This document shows, piece by piece, positions 44,586 through 54,096 of a stretch of DNA of 64,000 nucleotides (position 1 is the first letter of the stretch; every line of letters begins with the position of its first letter). The position numbers were made by a program, and so were the translations under genes. The stretch comes from Butyrivibrio sp. MC2021. GTDB taxonomy: Bacteria; Bacillota; Clostridia; Lachnospirales; Lachnospiraceae. The notes under the pieces are model-generated. The model was not told the DNA's origin, searched no databases, and saw only the letters and a list, made by a program, of their open reading frames with translations. The stretch covers positions 62,001 to 126,000 of the forward strand of contig NZ_JHXX01000010.1 of the NCBI RefSeq assembly GCF_000621605.1, read 5' to 3'.

Positions 44586-47500
44586 TTACTCACTGAGCTT
44601 TTTTACAATTCCATCGTAGTCAAAGGCTGCTGCCAGCTCCTTCAGGGCCTTGTACTTCTCCTTGTGCTCCTGAGGGATAGCATAGTCCTCTATCTCTTTA
44701 AATACTTCGTCTATAATATCGCAGTCCATGGCCTTTGCGCCGTCCATAAGGCCCTCATAGACGCTCTCCATGAGGAATTCATCCGCAACAGGCTTTCCCG
44801 CATCCTCATCTTCAGAAGTTCCCTCACCCTCAAATACCGGGGCCAGGGCCTCCTTGTAGCTGCAATATTCCTTCATGAAGCTGTCGTGATGTTCCTTGAT
44901 ATAATCAATATTTTCTTCTTTTCCCGCATTCTCAAGATGCTGGGCTTTTTCTGCGGTGTCCATGGCTCCTATGAGTTTGGCTGAGCTCTTAAGGGCATGG
45001 ACCTTGATGGTGTAATTCTTCCAGTCGCCGCTGTCGTAGTAGCCCTGTATCTCCGCGGATTTATCTCCTATGGAGTCGTAAAAGATCTTGAGAATTGTCT
45101 TAAAGGCATCCTCAGAGCCGCTGTTCTTAAGGGCCAGCTCTTTGTCGATTCCTGTTATGCAGTCGTACCACTTGGGCTCCGGGGTGTCCGTCTTTGCAGG
45201 TGTGGTCACAGCCTCTGCTGCCACAGTCTCTTCCTCTTCATATGACTCTTCCGGTTCCTCCGGCTCTTCCTTGTCGCTTCCAAAGCTCATCATCTCAGGA
45301 TCCAGGAAGGAGCTTATGTTGTAGGACTTGTTGGACTTGATAAAATACAGGATTCCAAAACATCCCGGTCCGCAGTTGGAGGAGATGGCCGCGGAGGCCT
45401 GCTTGAATACTACGTTTTCAAAATATGCTATCTTACTGATCTCCTCTTTTACCCATAAAAGAGTATCAATAGGAACGTCAATATAAGTGATGAAAACCAC
45501 CTCGGGATCCGGGATCACATCCACAGGGAAGGCCTTGGCGATGTACTTCTTGTAGGCTCGCTTTCTGGAGCCGATCCAGGCGCCGCCCACTCCCGACTTG
45601 TTATCCCTGATAACTATGCAGGGGTGCAGGTACAGAGCTCTGGCAACCCTGTCTATGGTGTTGCTGATAAGGCCTTTTCTTGCCATATACTCGGTGGTGT
45701 CCGCGATAAAGCTGCACTGAAGCCTCTTTTTTACCTGGTTGATCTCTGCCACGATTTCTTCGATGGAAGTGTCCATCTGGGCAAGCTTGATGGCGATAAG
45801 CACCAGAATACCTGTGGCTGAGGACAGGCACTCGGAGTTGATGACCGTCACATTGTCAAAGGACTTGGCGGCTTCGCAGGCCATATGATAGTCCTCACTC
45901 ATGCTGTCAGTGATGGCGATATGTATGATGTGGTGTGCCCTTCTAAGCTGCTCTGCAAAGAAGTCTCTGTAGGCCGTCTCGTTAGGCGGCATGGATTCCA
46001 CATTCTTGCCGGTGGACATGTATCTTACCAGCTCGTCGGAGCCAATCTGAACGCCATCCTTGAATATACCCTCCTCTGTCCTTACCATGAAAGGCAGGGT
46101 AGGGATGTAGCTCTTGCTGGTGAGGGAATCCGGCAGGTCGCACATACTGGTACTGGTGATGATGACCGGCATTTTGCCTGAATAGCCAAGGGCCGCGTTG
46201 ATATCCTCTCTGGTGCTCATGAGCTTGTTGCTGTTGACGATCATCTTATCCGGTGAAATAAATTTCATCAGGATATTCTCAAGAGCCTCTCCGGAGACAG
46301 GCTTAACCAGATAGCCGCTAAAACCTGCTCTGTTATAAAGCTCCCTGTTATCGCTTCCGGCATTGGCGGTAAGCACTACCACAGGGGTTGTGCGGTTAAG
46401 TCCTCCCACCTGATTGTGTATCTTTTCAAGGCACTCGATGCCGTCCATCTCAGGCATCAGATGATCCATGAGGATCACGTCGTAGTGGTTCTGAAGAGAA
46501 AGCTCGAGAGCCACCTGTCCGCTTATGGCCTTATCTATCGTCATTTCTGTGTCAGTAAGGAGCTTGCTCTCAACCTCAAGGTTCATCTCGTTGTCGTCAA
46601 CAATGAGGATCCTGGCCTCGGGAGCCCTGAAGGTGGCTTCGTAGGTCTTTCTTGTGACATTCTGGCTGTGTATGTTCAGCTCACCGATCTGGGTGGCATC
46701 AGAGATACCCTGCTTAACCACAAAGGTAAATGTGGAGCCCTCGCCGTATACGCTGTTTACGGTGATGGTTCCTCCCATAAGCTCCACCAGCTGTTTTACG
46801 ATGGAAAGACCAAGTCCTGTGCCCTCGATATGGCGGTTCTTTTCCTCGTCCACTCTCTTAAAGGCATCGAAAAGATAAGGCAGGGACTCCTTCTTGATTC
46901 CCATACCGGTATCGATAACTGAAATCGACAGAGACACAGTCCTTTCATCCTTCTGATCGCTCTCTATATGAAGTTCCACAGAGCCGTGCCGGGTGTACTT
47001 TACGGCATTATTCAAAAGATTGATTATGATCTGCTTGATGCGGACCTCGTCGCCATAGAGGATGGTGGGCACCTTGGGATCCACGGTGACATTCAGGGTC
47101 AGGCCCTTATCATGGGCCTTTATCCAGATCATGTTTACGATCTCGGACAGCATATCCCCCACGTTATAGTCCACCGGCACAATTTCCATACTGCCGGCTT
47201 CCATCTTGGAGAAGTCCAGAATATCGTTGATAAGTGCCAGGAGCATTTTTCCTGAGCCCTGGATTCCCGTGGCGTTTCTGATGACATTATCGGAGCAGCT
47301 CTGGTCACGGAGGGTGAGCTCATTAAGTCCCAGAATGGAGTTAATGGGAGTCCTGATCTCATGGCTCATGCTGGAGAAAAATCTGTTCTGGCTCCTGGTG
47401 AGCTCCTCAGCGATCTCTGCAGCTTTTCTGGCTTTTTCGGTTTCTATGTCAAAAAAGTGCTTCTGACACCAGGTCATTATAAAGCCGATCATTCCTACCA

Positions 47501-48008
47501 GTATTATGGACACAAAGGTATCAATGTAGGCCATGCCCCTGTCGTGATGGTATACAAGCTCCGGAAAGTTATAACCCACAATAAAACAGATGGTGGAAAC
47601 TATAAAGCAAAGTGTCAGCATGACCTTTCGCCATCTTCCGCTGAGCACCAGGCCCATGTAGATGAATACGAAGACAATCCAGACCATGCCTCCGCCGTCG
47701 ATACCTCCTCCATAGAAGAACAGCTCGGGAATTGTGATAAATACGAGACTTATAACTATGAAATTCTTGGCAAAGTCCAGCTTATTCTTTTTCAGGCAGA
47801 TATATACCATGATAGGAACAAAAAAGAATGTTCCCACCAGCAAAAAAATCTCCTTAGGGTTGTCTTTAGTTATTATGTCTACGATAGTGGCGATTAGAAG
47901 CGGAATCTCCGTAATGTATGTCAGCGTCAGGAATACTCTCTCCTGGAAGGGCCTGTCGGCATCTCTGATGGCATCAATGACTGTTCTTATATAGCCTTTT
48001 ATGTTCAT
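44586..48008 (-). CDS. Hybrid sensor histidine kinase with internal DegV domain and C-terminal HPt (locus B)
   Basis: 1140 residues, paralogous to 1093-4557 along its full length. About six membrane helices (28-180), HisKA H216, HATPase_c GTGLGLS, a receiver with D515 (LMDHLMPEMDG), DegV domain about 613-893 (TSTSMCDLP, VINSECLSS, NCGPGCFG), an acidic linker, HPt with H1004 (HALKSSAKL) and the helical tail. In the DegV part, the S-S-G-M-S loop of locus A is replaced by T-D-S-M-S and the TVGEF loop by NETAY, so ligand binding may differ. The ATG overlaps the previous stop (ATGA). Confidence 0.88.
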   Translation of the reverse strand: MNIKGYIRTVIDAIRDADRPFQERVFLTLTYITEIPLLIATIVDIITKDNPKEIFLLVGTFFFVPIMVYICLKKNKLDFAKNFIVISLVFITIPELFFYGGGIDGGGMVWIVFVFIYMGLVLSGRWRKVMLTLCFIVSTICFIVGYNFPELVYHHDRGMAYIDTFVSIILVGMIGFIMTWCQKHFFDIETEKARKAAEIAEELTRSQNRFFSSMSHEIRTPINSILGLNELTLRDQSCSDNVIRNATGIQGSGKMLLALINDILDFSKMEAGSMEIVPVDYNVGDMLSEIVNMIWIKAHDKGLTLNVTVDPKVPTILYGDEVRIKQIIINLLNNAVKYTRHGSVELHIESDQKDERTVSLSISVIDTGMGIKKESLPYLFDAFKRVDEEKNRHIEGTGLGLSIVKQLVELMGGTITVNSVYGEGSTFTFVVKQGISDATQIGELNIHSQNVTRKTYEATFRAPEARILIVDDNEMNLEVESKLLTDTEMTIDKAISGQVALELSLQNHYDVILMDHLMPEMDGIECLEKIHNQVGGLNRTTPVVVLTANAGSDNRELYNRAGFSGYLVKPVSGEALENILMKFISPDKMIVNSNKLMSTREDINAALGYSGKMPVIITSTSMCDLPDSLTSKSYIPTLPFMVRTEEGIFKDGVQIGSDELVRYMSTGKNVESMPPNETAYRDFFAEQLRRAHHIIHIAITDSMSEDYHMACEAAKSFDNVTVINSECLSSATGILVLIAIKLAQMDTSIEEIVAEINQVKKRLQCSFIADTTEYMARKGLISNTIDRVARALYLHPCIVIRDNKSGVGGAWIGSRKRAYKKYIAKAFPVDVIPDPEVVFITYIDVPIDTLLWVKEEISKIAYFENVVFKQASAAISSNCGPGCFGILYFIKSNKSYNISSFLDPEMMSFGSDKEEPEEPEESYEEEETVAAEAVTTPAKTDTPEPKWYDCITGIDKELALKNSGSEDAFKTILKIFYDSIGDKSAEIQGYYDSGDWKNYTIKVHALKSSAKLIGAMDTAEKAQHLENAGKEENIDYIKEHHDSFMKEYCSYKEALAPVFEGEGTSEDEDAGKPVADEFLMESVYEGLMDGAKAMDCDIIDEVFKEIEDYAIPQEHKEKYKALKELAAAFDYDGIVKKLSE

Positions 48009-50056
48009 GCTCTGTCACCTCCCTTTCCTGTATTGAATTCGGGAAGTTCCCTGAGCATTACGTGCTCAAAGTCCGCTATATTTATGGGCTTGGCAATGAA
48101 GCCGTCAAAGCCCTCTTTGATAAACATCTCCCTGGCGCCGGACACAGCATTGGCGGTAAGAGCGATGATGATTATGCTCTTTCCAAGATCGGAAGCGGCA
48201 TGCTTTATCTTCTTCATGGCCTCCACACCGTCCATTTCAGGCATCATGTGATCCATGAAGATAACATCATATTCATTTTCTCTGAACTTCTTAAGGGCCT
48301 CTTTTCCGCTCTGTGCGGTTTCGATAATCATCTCATATTCCCTGAAAAGTCCGGTGGCCACAATAAGGTTCATGGGCTCATCATCCACAACAAGGGCTCT
48401 GACGCCTTTAAATACGGGCTTCACATGCTCAGCGGCACCATCAAGGTCTCCGGCATTTCTGCCCTCGTTAAGAACCCTGACTACAGGATAAGCGTAGAGA
48501 GGCTTGGGCATAACAATAACATTGCTTCCCGGAGTCGCCTTAAAGCCAAGGGATGCGGAAACTGCCACAACAACGTCGCCCTTACTGAGGTCATCAAAGT
48601 ACTGAGGATTCTCCTCGTACTCCTCCTGGCCCATGAAGATAATGGACACATCCTTCTTTTCACGAAGCTGCTCTATCTCCTTCACAGACTGGGTCGGATA
48701 CAGGGGAACTCCGGTCTTGGTGGCCAGATTGGTGGCCATGACACGGTAAAAGTCCCTGACTCTTGGGACCTTGTATTTGTCCTGACGGACATGGAAAAGA
48801 ACATCTCCTGAAAAATCCCTTGTCAGGGCAAGGCAAGGAGACTTGTCCGAAACCAGCTGAGGGATTGTGACCCTGACGGTGGTTCCCACGCCCTTTTCGC
48901 TCTCGATCTTGACAAAGCCGCCCATTCTGTGGGCAAAACCGTATACGATATAAAGCCCCAGGCCGATTCCGCCTGTGCTTCTGTTTCTCTTTTTATTTGC
49001 CTGGTACATGCCCTCGGAAATCGCAGCTATGGCCTTGGTATCCATACCGATACCGGTGTCTGTCATCTCTATGCAGAGGTTGACACCGTAGTCCGTGTCC
49101 TCGGTGTACATCTTTACATAAATACCGCCCTTCCTGGTGAATTTAAAGGCATTCTCCGTAAGGTGGCGGAAGATCTTGTGGAGCTTTTTCACATCTCCCC
49201 TCATCTTGGTGGGCACCTTGGGATCCAGGTCCACGATAAGCTCCAGATGCTTTTCATTTTCCAGAAGCCTGAAGCTGGTGATGACATCATTAATGAGGGA
49301 GGTGCTAAGGTAGTCGTCCTCTTCAAGAATTACCTTATCTCTCTTGCACTCGGTGTAGTCCTGAATGTCCTCGATCTGGTAAGCGAGCCTTATTCCGGCG
49401 TTTTTGATGGACATGGCTTCAGAGCCCACGCCTTTTTTCAAAAGCATCTCGGACATACCGTTTACAACGTTTACCGGGGTCCGCAGCTCATGGGAAATAT
49501 TGGATAAAAAGTCCTCCATGTCCGCATCTACGGCTTCGATGAAAGTGTCCTTTTTTTCATCCTCATCTGCCCTTTCCATCCTGTCCTTAATGCCCTTGGC
49601 GCAGGCAAAAGAAACCAGAAGAACAATGCAGAAATGAAGTACTGTCCTTGAAATATTCAGTTCATCAAAGGTGACATAGTTGCTCCTTAGAGCCAGAGCG
49701 ATCTGAATTCCCAGAACAATCATATATTCCAGGAGAAAAAGATTGATCATGTAAAGATCATCAAATAAAGAATAGGTCACAATTAAGAGCACCACAACAA
49801 TTGCGACATCAAAAAAGGAGATCACATGAACACCATGGTAGAACACCGCAAACATACCGAAAAGCAGGTAAGCCACCTTTCGGTATTTGTATTCCGGCAT
49901 TCCCATGATATGCATAGTCCAGATTGTAACTGTTCCAACAATGATAAGGGGCGGTACCCAGAACTCCCATCCAACAAGGATACTCTCTACTGTCAGTGCA
50001 ATACAGCTCAGCGACACCAGAAAGATGATAAATCTCTCGTTTTCCGTCCGATTCAT
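48005..50056 (-). CDS. Membrane hybrid histidine kinase of locus B
   Basis: 683 residues. About five N-terminal helices, HisKA H189 (SHELRTPVNVVNG), HATPase_c with GGIGLGL, a degenerate receiver-like region, and a C-terminal receiver with D602 (FMDHMMPEMDG). It parallels the kinase at 4554-6623 in every domain and has no HPt. It is the gene before the DegV-kinase, and its stop overlaps that start. Confidence 0.85.
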   Translation of the reverse strand: MNRTENERFIIFLVSLSCIALTVESILVGWEFWVPPLIIVGTVTIWTMHIMGMPEYKYRKVAYLLFGMFAVFYHGVHVISFFDVAIVVVLLIVTYSLFDDLYMINLFLLEYMIVLGIQIALALRSNYVTFDELNISRTVLHFCIVLLVSFACAKGIKDRMERADEDEKKDTFIEAVDADMEDFLSNISHELRTPVNVVNGMSEMLLKKGVGSEAMSIKNAGIRLAYQIEDIQDYTECKRDKVILEEDDYLSTSLINDVITSFRLLENEKHLELIVDLDPKVPTKMRGDVKKLHKIFRHLTENAFKFTRKGGIYVKMYTEDTDYGVNLCIEMTDTGIGMDTKAIAAISEGMYQANKKRNRSTGGIGLGLYIVYGFAHRMGGFVKIESEKGVGTTVRVTIPQLVSDKSPCLALTRDFSGDVLFHVRQDKYKVPRVRDFYRVMATNLATKTGVPLYPTQSVKEIEQLREKKDVSIIFMGQEEYEENPQYFDDLSKGDVVVAVSASLGFKATPGSNVIVMPKPLYAYPVVRVLNEGRNAGDLDGAAEHVKPVFKGVRALVVDDEPMNLIVATGLFREYEMIIETAQSGKEALKKFRENEYDVIFMDHMMPEMDGVEAMKKIKHAASDLGKSIIIIALTANAVSGAREMFIKEGFDGFIAKPINIADFEHVMLRELPEFNTGKGGDRA

Positions 50057-50093
50057 GTTCTGTTCCTCTTAAGTTTGTCGACAGCCCATAGCC

Positions 50094-51185
50094 TTATCCG
50101 TTTCGGTTCTCCAGATATTTCATATAGCTGATGACCATGAGCGCGATCTTAAAGGTTAACGCATCATCAAATTTTCTAACATCGAGACCGGAGCTCTTCT
50201 CCAGTTTCTCGATCCTATATACAAGAGTGTTTCTGTGGACAAAAAGCTGTCTTGAGGTCTCAGAAACATTCAGATTGTTCTCAAAGAACTTGCTGATGGT
50301 GTTAAGAGTCTCCTCATCCAGGTCGTCGGGAACCTCTTTTCCTCCGAAGATCTCGTCGATAAAGATCCTGCAAAGGCTCTCGGGAAGCTGATAGATAAGG
50401 CGGCCGATGCCCAGCTCGTTGTAGGCGTTGACTCTTTTTTCAGCGTAAAAAATTCTTCCTACGTCCAGAGCCATCTTGGCCTCCTTGTAGGATTTGGAAA
50501 GATCCTTGATCTCCTCAACAATGGTTCCGTAGGATACTCTTACATTGAGCATAGCCTCAGTATTCATCATATCCACGATGGTTGTGGCGATCTGAGCGAT
50601 CTCGTTGTAGCTCTGGCTTCTGGCCAGAGTCTTGATTAGGATGACGTTGTTCTCATCCACAGCGGTAACATAATCCCCGGAGTGCTGCCCGTACATGCTG
50701 CTAAGAAGCTCCTGGGCTGTGTTGTCCTGGGAATGTCTTGTCTCCACCAGGATAATAACTCTGGGAACATTGACCTCGATCTTGAGCTTTCTTGCTCTGT
50801 TATAAACGTCGATAAGAAGCATATTGTCCAGGAGCAGGTTCTGGAAGAAGTTATTCCTGTCAAACCTCTCCTTATATGCAACTATAAGGTTCTGGAGCTG
50901 GCTTACGCCAATCTTGCCGATCATGTAAGCATGCTCGCTGTCTCCCTTGGCAAGGAGCACATATGCGGGGTCACCTTCATCTAAAACCTTGAAAAGATGC
51001 ACATCCCCGATAACCTGTGAGTCCACAGGTGAATTGGCGAAGTTTATAATAATTGAAATATCAAGGAATTCTCTCTCCGAAGTGGCAGCAACCACCTCTC
51101 CTCCAAGGTCCATGACACAAAGCTCCACCTTGGATATGCTCCCCAGCTCCTCAATACTTGCCCTAATTGTCTGCGCAGAAATCAT
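50094..51185 (-). CDS. CdaR/PucR-family transcriptional regulator
   Basis: 363 residues; AAGGAG before the ATG. The N-terminal part (1-130) resembles a CdaR sugar-diacid-recognition-type sensor region (ELGSISKVELCVMDLGGEVV). A middle GGDEF-like region follows, then a C-terminal PucR helix-turn-helix (FFENNLNVSETSRQLFVHRNTLVYRIEKLE). It probably controls locus B, whose first kinase starts 37 bases downstream in the same direction. Locus A has no such gene. Confidence 0.85.
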   Translation of the reverse strand: MISAQTIRASIEELGSISKVELCVMDLGGEVVAATSEREFLDISIIINFANSPVDSQVIGDVHLFKVLDEGDPAYVLLAKGDSEHAYMIGKIGVSQLQNLIVAYKERFDRNNFFQNLLLDNMLLIDVYNRARKLKIEVNVPRVIILVETRHSQDNTAQELLSSMYGQHSGDYVTAVDENNVILIKTLARSQSYNEIAQIATTIVDMMNTEAMLNVRVSYGTIVEEIKDLSKSYKEAKMALDVGRIFYAEKRVNAYNELGIGRLIYQLPESLCRIFIDEIFGGKEVPDDLDEETLNTISKFFENNLNVSETSRQLFVHRNTLVYRIEKLEKSSGLDVRKFDDALTFKIALMVISYMKYLENRNG

Positions 51186-51432
51186 TTCATACTCCTTTTC
51201 CCCAATAATTCGTTAATTCCCACCACAATTATAATATCATATCAGCCGCGTCATTCAATGACAGGTTGAAAATGCCCGTGAATTTGTCGTACCAACCGGA
51301 ACTGATTTACACGCATCTAGTCGTGATATGTTAAATCCCATACATCATAATAATACGACATACTGTCTGTAAATGATATTAAATAGCGATAAATTTTTAT
51401 GATAAAGAGTGTACTTTTTCTTGAGGGCCAGC

Positions 51433-51465
51433 TAGGTACAGTAGTGACGGTTCTTACTGTACCTA
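51433..51465. repeat. Perfect 11-base inverted repeat
   Basis: TAGGTACAGTA (51433-51443) and TACTGTACCTA (51455-51465), 11-base spacer, in the spacer between the CdaR gene and the long hairpin. No T-run follows, so it is more likely an operator or a structured RNA than a terminator. Confidence 0.6.
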
Positions 51466-51568
51466 CCTGCCTTCATTAAACTCCCTGACCTCAATTAAGT
51501 AGTAGAAGCCCCAATCACCCGGGCCGCCCTTAAATAGTAGCATAGGAGCAATTATGTGCGGGGCTATA

Positions 51569-51853
51569 TTTTTGTGGATTCAGAGGGAGGCTGCGAGACG
51601 CCTCACTTTCCGGGAAGTTATGCCGGAGAGATAAATATAAATATGAGCCTTTCGAATATCTTCGCAAAAGCCCGACTGTCTATGAATCTGACGTGCCTTG
51701 TGGAAACGTAAATTGCGAGACATTCGGGCACAGCGGGTTCATAGGCAGCCGGGCAATTCGCAATCATAATTGGCTCATATATATATTTATCTCTCCACAA
51801 ATCCCCGGAAAGTGAGACGGACTACAAACTCCCTCGGAAGCACAAAAAAAGAG
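51569..51853. repeat. Long imperfect hairpin element (about 285 bp), MITE-like or structured RNA
   Basis: The two halves are imperfectly complementary over nearly the whole length. The outer ends ATTTTTGTGGATTCAGAGGG and the reverse complement of the right end (CTTTTTTTGTGCTTCCGAGG) match. Next come CCTCACTTTCCGGG with CCCGGAAAGTGAG, GAGATAAATATAAATATGAG with its partner near 51773-51795, and inner arms around 51670 and 51740 (CCCGACTGTCTATGAA against TTCATAGGCAGCCGGG). No coding frame is convincing. The right end shares its A-run with the terminator of the ABC ATPase gene. Confidence 0.75.
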
Positions 51854-51873
51854 CCGCACATAATGTGCGGCTC
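51844..51873 (-). terminator. Terminator of the MsmK-type gene
   Basis: On the minus strand a perfect stem GAGCCGCACATTATGTGCGGCTC is followed by seven T. It lies 11 bases after the stop codon. Confidence 0.9.
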
Positions 51874-51883
51874 CGAATATACA

Positions 51884-52993
51884 TTAGTTGGTGATTGTCT
51901 TCTCTGTTTCTTTGTCGAATACGTGGATCTTCTCAACATCGAAAGCAAACTTAACCTTATCGCCGGGTCTAGCTGTTGTTCTGGAATCAACTCTAGCAGT
52001 GATAGGGAACTCAGCGAGATCGAAGTACAGATAAACTTCTGCACCAAGAAGCTCGTATACGTTGATTGTTGACTCGAATACAGCCTTAGATGTGCTAACA
52101 ACCATCTCTGAATCATCAACATCCTCAGGTCTGATACCGAATACAACCTTCTTGCCAGCGTAGCCACCCTCGATAAGCTTCTTAGCCTTTGCAGGAGGAA
52201 GCTCGATTGACTGACCAGCGATCTTAAGGAATGCCTTGTCGCCCTGAACTTCGCAATCAGCATCAAGGAAGTTCATCTGAGGTGATCCCATGAATCCAGC
52301 AACGAAGAGGTTGCCTGGCTTGTCATAGAGGTTCTGAGGTGTATCTACCTGCTGAACAACACCGTCCTTCATAACTACGATTCTTGTACCAAGAGTCATA
52401 GCCTCTGTCTGGTCATGTGTTACATAGATGATTGTTGTGCCAAGTCTCTGGTGAAGCTTAGCGATCTCAGTTCTCATCTGTACACGGAGCTTAGCATCAA
52501 GGTTTGAAAGAGGCTCGTCCATAAGGAATACCTTAGGGTTACGAACGATAGCACGTCCCATAGCTACACGCTGTCTCTGTCCACCTGAAAGAGCCTTAGG
52601 CTTACGATCAAGGAGCTTCTCAAGATCAAGGATCTTAGCAGCCTCTCTAACCATCTTGTCGATCTCTGCCTTAGGAACTTTACGAAGCTTAAGTCCGAAA
52701 GCCATGTTATCATATACAGTCATATGAGGATACAGAGCGTAGTTCTGGAATACCATCGCAATATCTCTGTCCTTAGGCTCAACGTCGTTAACAACTCTGT
52801 CACCGATCTTAAGTGTACCTGAAGAGATATCCTCAAGTCCTGCGATCATACGAAGTGTTGTGGACTTACCACATCCTGAAGGTCCAACGAAAATGATAAA
52901 CTCTTTATCCTCGATGTTGAGGTTGAAATCTTTAACAGCCTCAAAACCGTTAGGATAAACTTTAGTAACATGCTCAAGTGATAAACTTGCCAT
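51884..52993 (-). CDS. Sugar ABC transporter ATP-binding protein, MsmK/UgpC type
   Basis: 369 residues from ATG 52993, after AGGAGG and a nearer AAAGG. It energises sugar importers. Walker A GPSGCGKST, Q-loop FQNYALYPH, signature LSGGQRQRVAMGRA, Walker B VFLMDEPLSNLDA, and a C-terminal regulatory OB-like domain. No permease or binding protein is adjacent, so it is probably a shared ATPase serving several transporters, as known for MsmK in Firmicutes. Codon use looks highly biased, as expected for a well-expressed gene. It has its own terminator. Confidence 0.93.
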   Translation of the reverse strand: MASLSLEHVTKVYPNGFEAVKDFNLNIEDKEFIIFVGPSGCGKSTTLRMIAGLEDISSGTLKIGDRVVNDVEPKDRDIAMVFQNYALYPHMTVYDNMAFGLKLRKVPKAEIDKMVREAAKILDLEKLLDRKPKALSGGQRQRVAMGRAIVRNPKVFLMDEPLSNLDAKLRVQMRTEIAKLHQRLGTTIIYVTHDQTEAMTLGTRIVVMKDGVVQQVDTPQNLYDKPGNLFVAGFMGSPQMNFLDADCEVQGDKAFLKIAGQSIELPPAKAKKLIEGGYAGKKVVFGIRPEDVDDSEMVVSTSKAVFESTINVYELLGAEVYLYFDLAEFPITARVDSRTTARPGDKVKFAFDVEKIHVFDKETEKTITN

Positions 52994-53164
52994 ACCTTTA
53001 AATCCTCCTAAAAATATACATAGCTTAATTGCCATTCAACAATAAAAGTATATCTTTTAAGAATTTTATTTACTATTCACTATTTTCACAAATATTTCAT
53101 CATTCATTAGCAATTCTGCCAAATAAAAAAGGTGGTTATCCACATGTCAAAAAAAATGACGGAG

Positions 53165-53212
53165 AATAAAAAATAACACTGTGCAATTTGCATATTGCTT
53201 ATTGCACAGTGT
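53165..53212 (-). terminator. Terminator of the YesL-family gene
   Basis: On the minus strand the stem ACACTGTGCAAT/ATTGCACAGTGT with a 13-base loop is followed by TATTTTTTATT. Confidence 0.8.
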
Positions 53213-53229
53213 ATATATCTTACCAAATA

Positions 53230-54045
53230 TCATTCTTTTTCAGTGTCATTTTCCAAGCCTTCATCTATCTTTCTGATGGCTGCGTCAAGCTCCTCCTCCT
53301 CGGACAGGTCCTCTTCCTTGGGCTCGAAGCGCTTGAAGGTTTTGTTGTAAAGCATTGCCAGAAGATATCCCGGTCCGGCGATTCCCACAAGGATCAGAAC
53401 AGGAACTGCTCTTAAATCAAAGAAGTACAGGATCAAGAGAGGAATACCTGTCACTACTGCCATAAGAATTGTCTTGGGCAGAGCAAGAACCGCCATAAGG
53501 AATGAATTCTTGATAGTTCCAAAGATGGTATTAACAAATTTGGACAGCAGCGGAAAGGTATAAAGTGATGCCATGTACAGTATCAGTGAAAAGGCAATTA
53601 CTATATATCCGTAAATGGTATTTCTTCCCAGCATAAGGATGTAATCCAAAAACAGGATTCCTGCAACGGTAAACTTGATTGCCTGAAGAATGACTCCCTG
53701 CTTGAAATTCTCCTTAAAGGACTTAAAGAAGGACTTGGCAATATAGCTGTCTTCATCCCTGACCATTTTAAGAAGCACATAGTGCATACCGGTGCAGGCA
53801 GGTCCCAAAGGAATTGAACAGATGATTCCTGCGAGCCAGGCAAGAACAATAAGCCCTAAATATGCCTGAAGATCAACGGTGTCCGGAGTGTCCATCAGAG
53901 CTCTGTAAACCGGATAAAGGAAAAATACCTGCTCGAAAATCAAAGGAAGTGCAAACAGAAGTGTCAGAAGGTTGAGAATCATAATGTCCGCTACTCTTGT
54001 AAGGACACGCATAAGCGGACTGTCGAGATCAAAAAACTTACCCAT
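53230..54045 (-). CDS. YesL-family (DUF624) membrane protein
   Basis: 271 residues with five to six membrane helices. The N-terminal LTRVADIMILNLLTLLFALP and the GPACTGMHYVLLKMVRDED segment are typical of YesL/DUF624 proteins, which often accompany carbohydrate transporters and their regulators. The C-terminus is acidic. The function is not established; a link to the neighbouring MsmK-type ATPase is an inference from context. The ribosome site is weak. Confidence 0.8.
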   Translation of the reverse strand: MGKFFDLDSPLMRVLTRVADIMILNLLTLLFALPLIFEQVFFLYPVYRALMDTPDTVDLQAYLGLIVLAWLAGIICSIPLGPACTGMHYVLLKMVRDEDSYIAKSFFKSFKENFKQGVILQAIKFTVAGILFLDYILMLGRNTIYGYIVIAFSLILYMASLYTFPLLSKFVNTIFGTIKNSFLMAVLALPKTILMAVVTGIPLLILYFFDLRAVPVLILVGIAGPGYLLAMLYNKTFKRFEPKEEDLSEEEELDAAIRKIDEGLENDTEKE

Positions 54046-54096
54046 AAAACAAAAACCTATTCTTTCTAAAAACTAATTAATATATCAAAGACTAAC

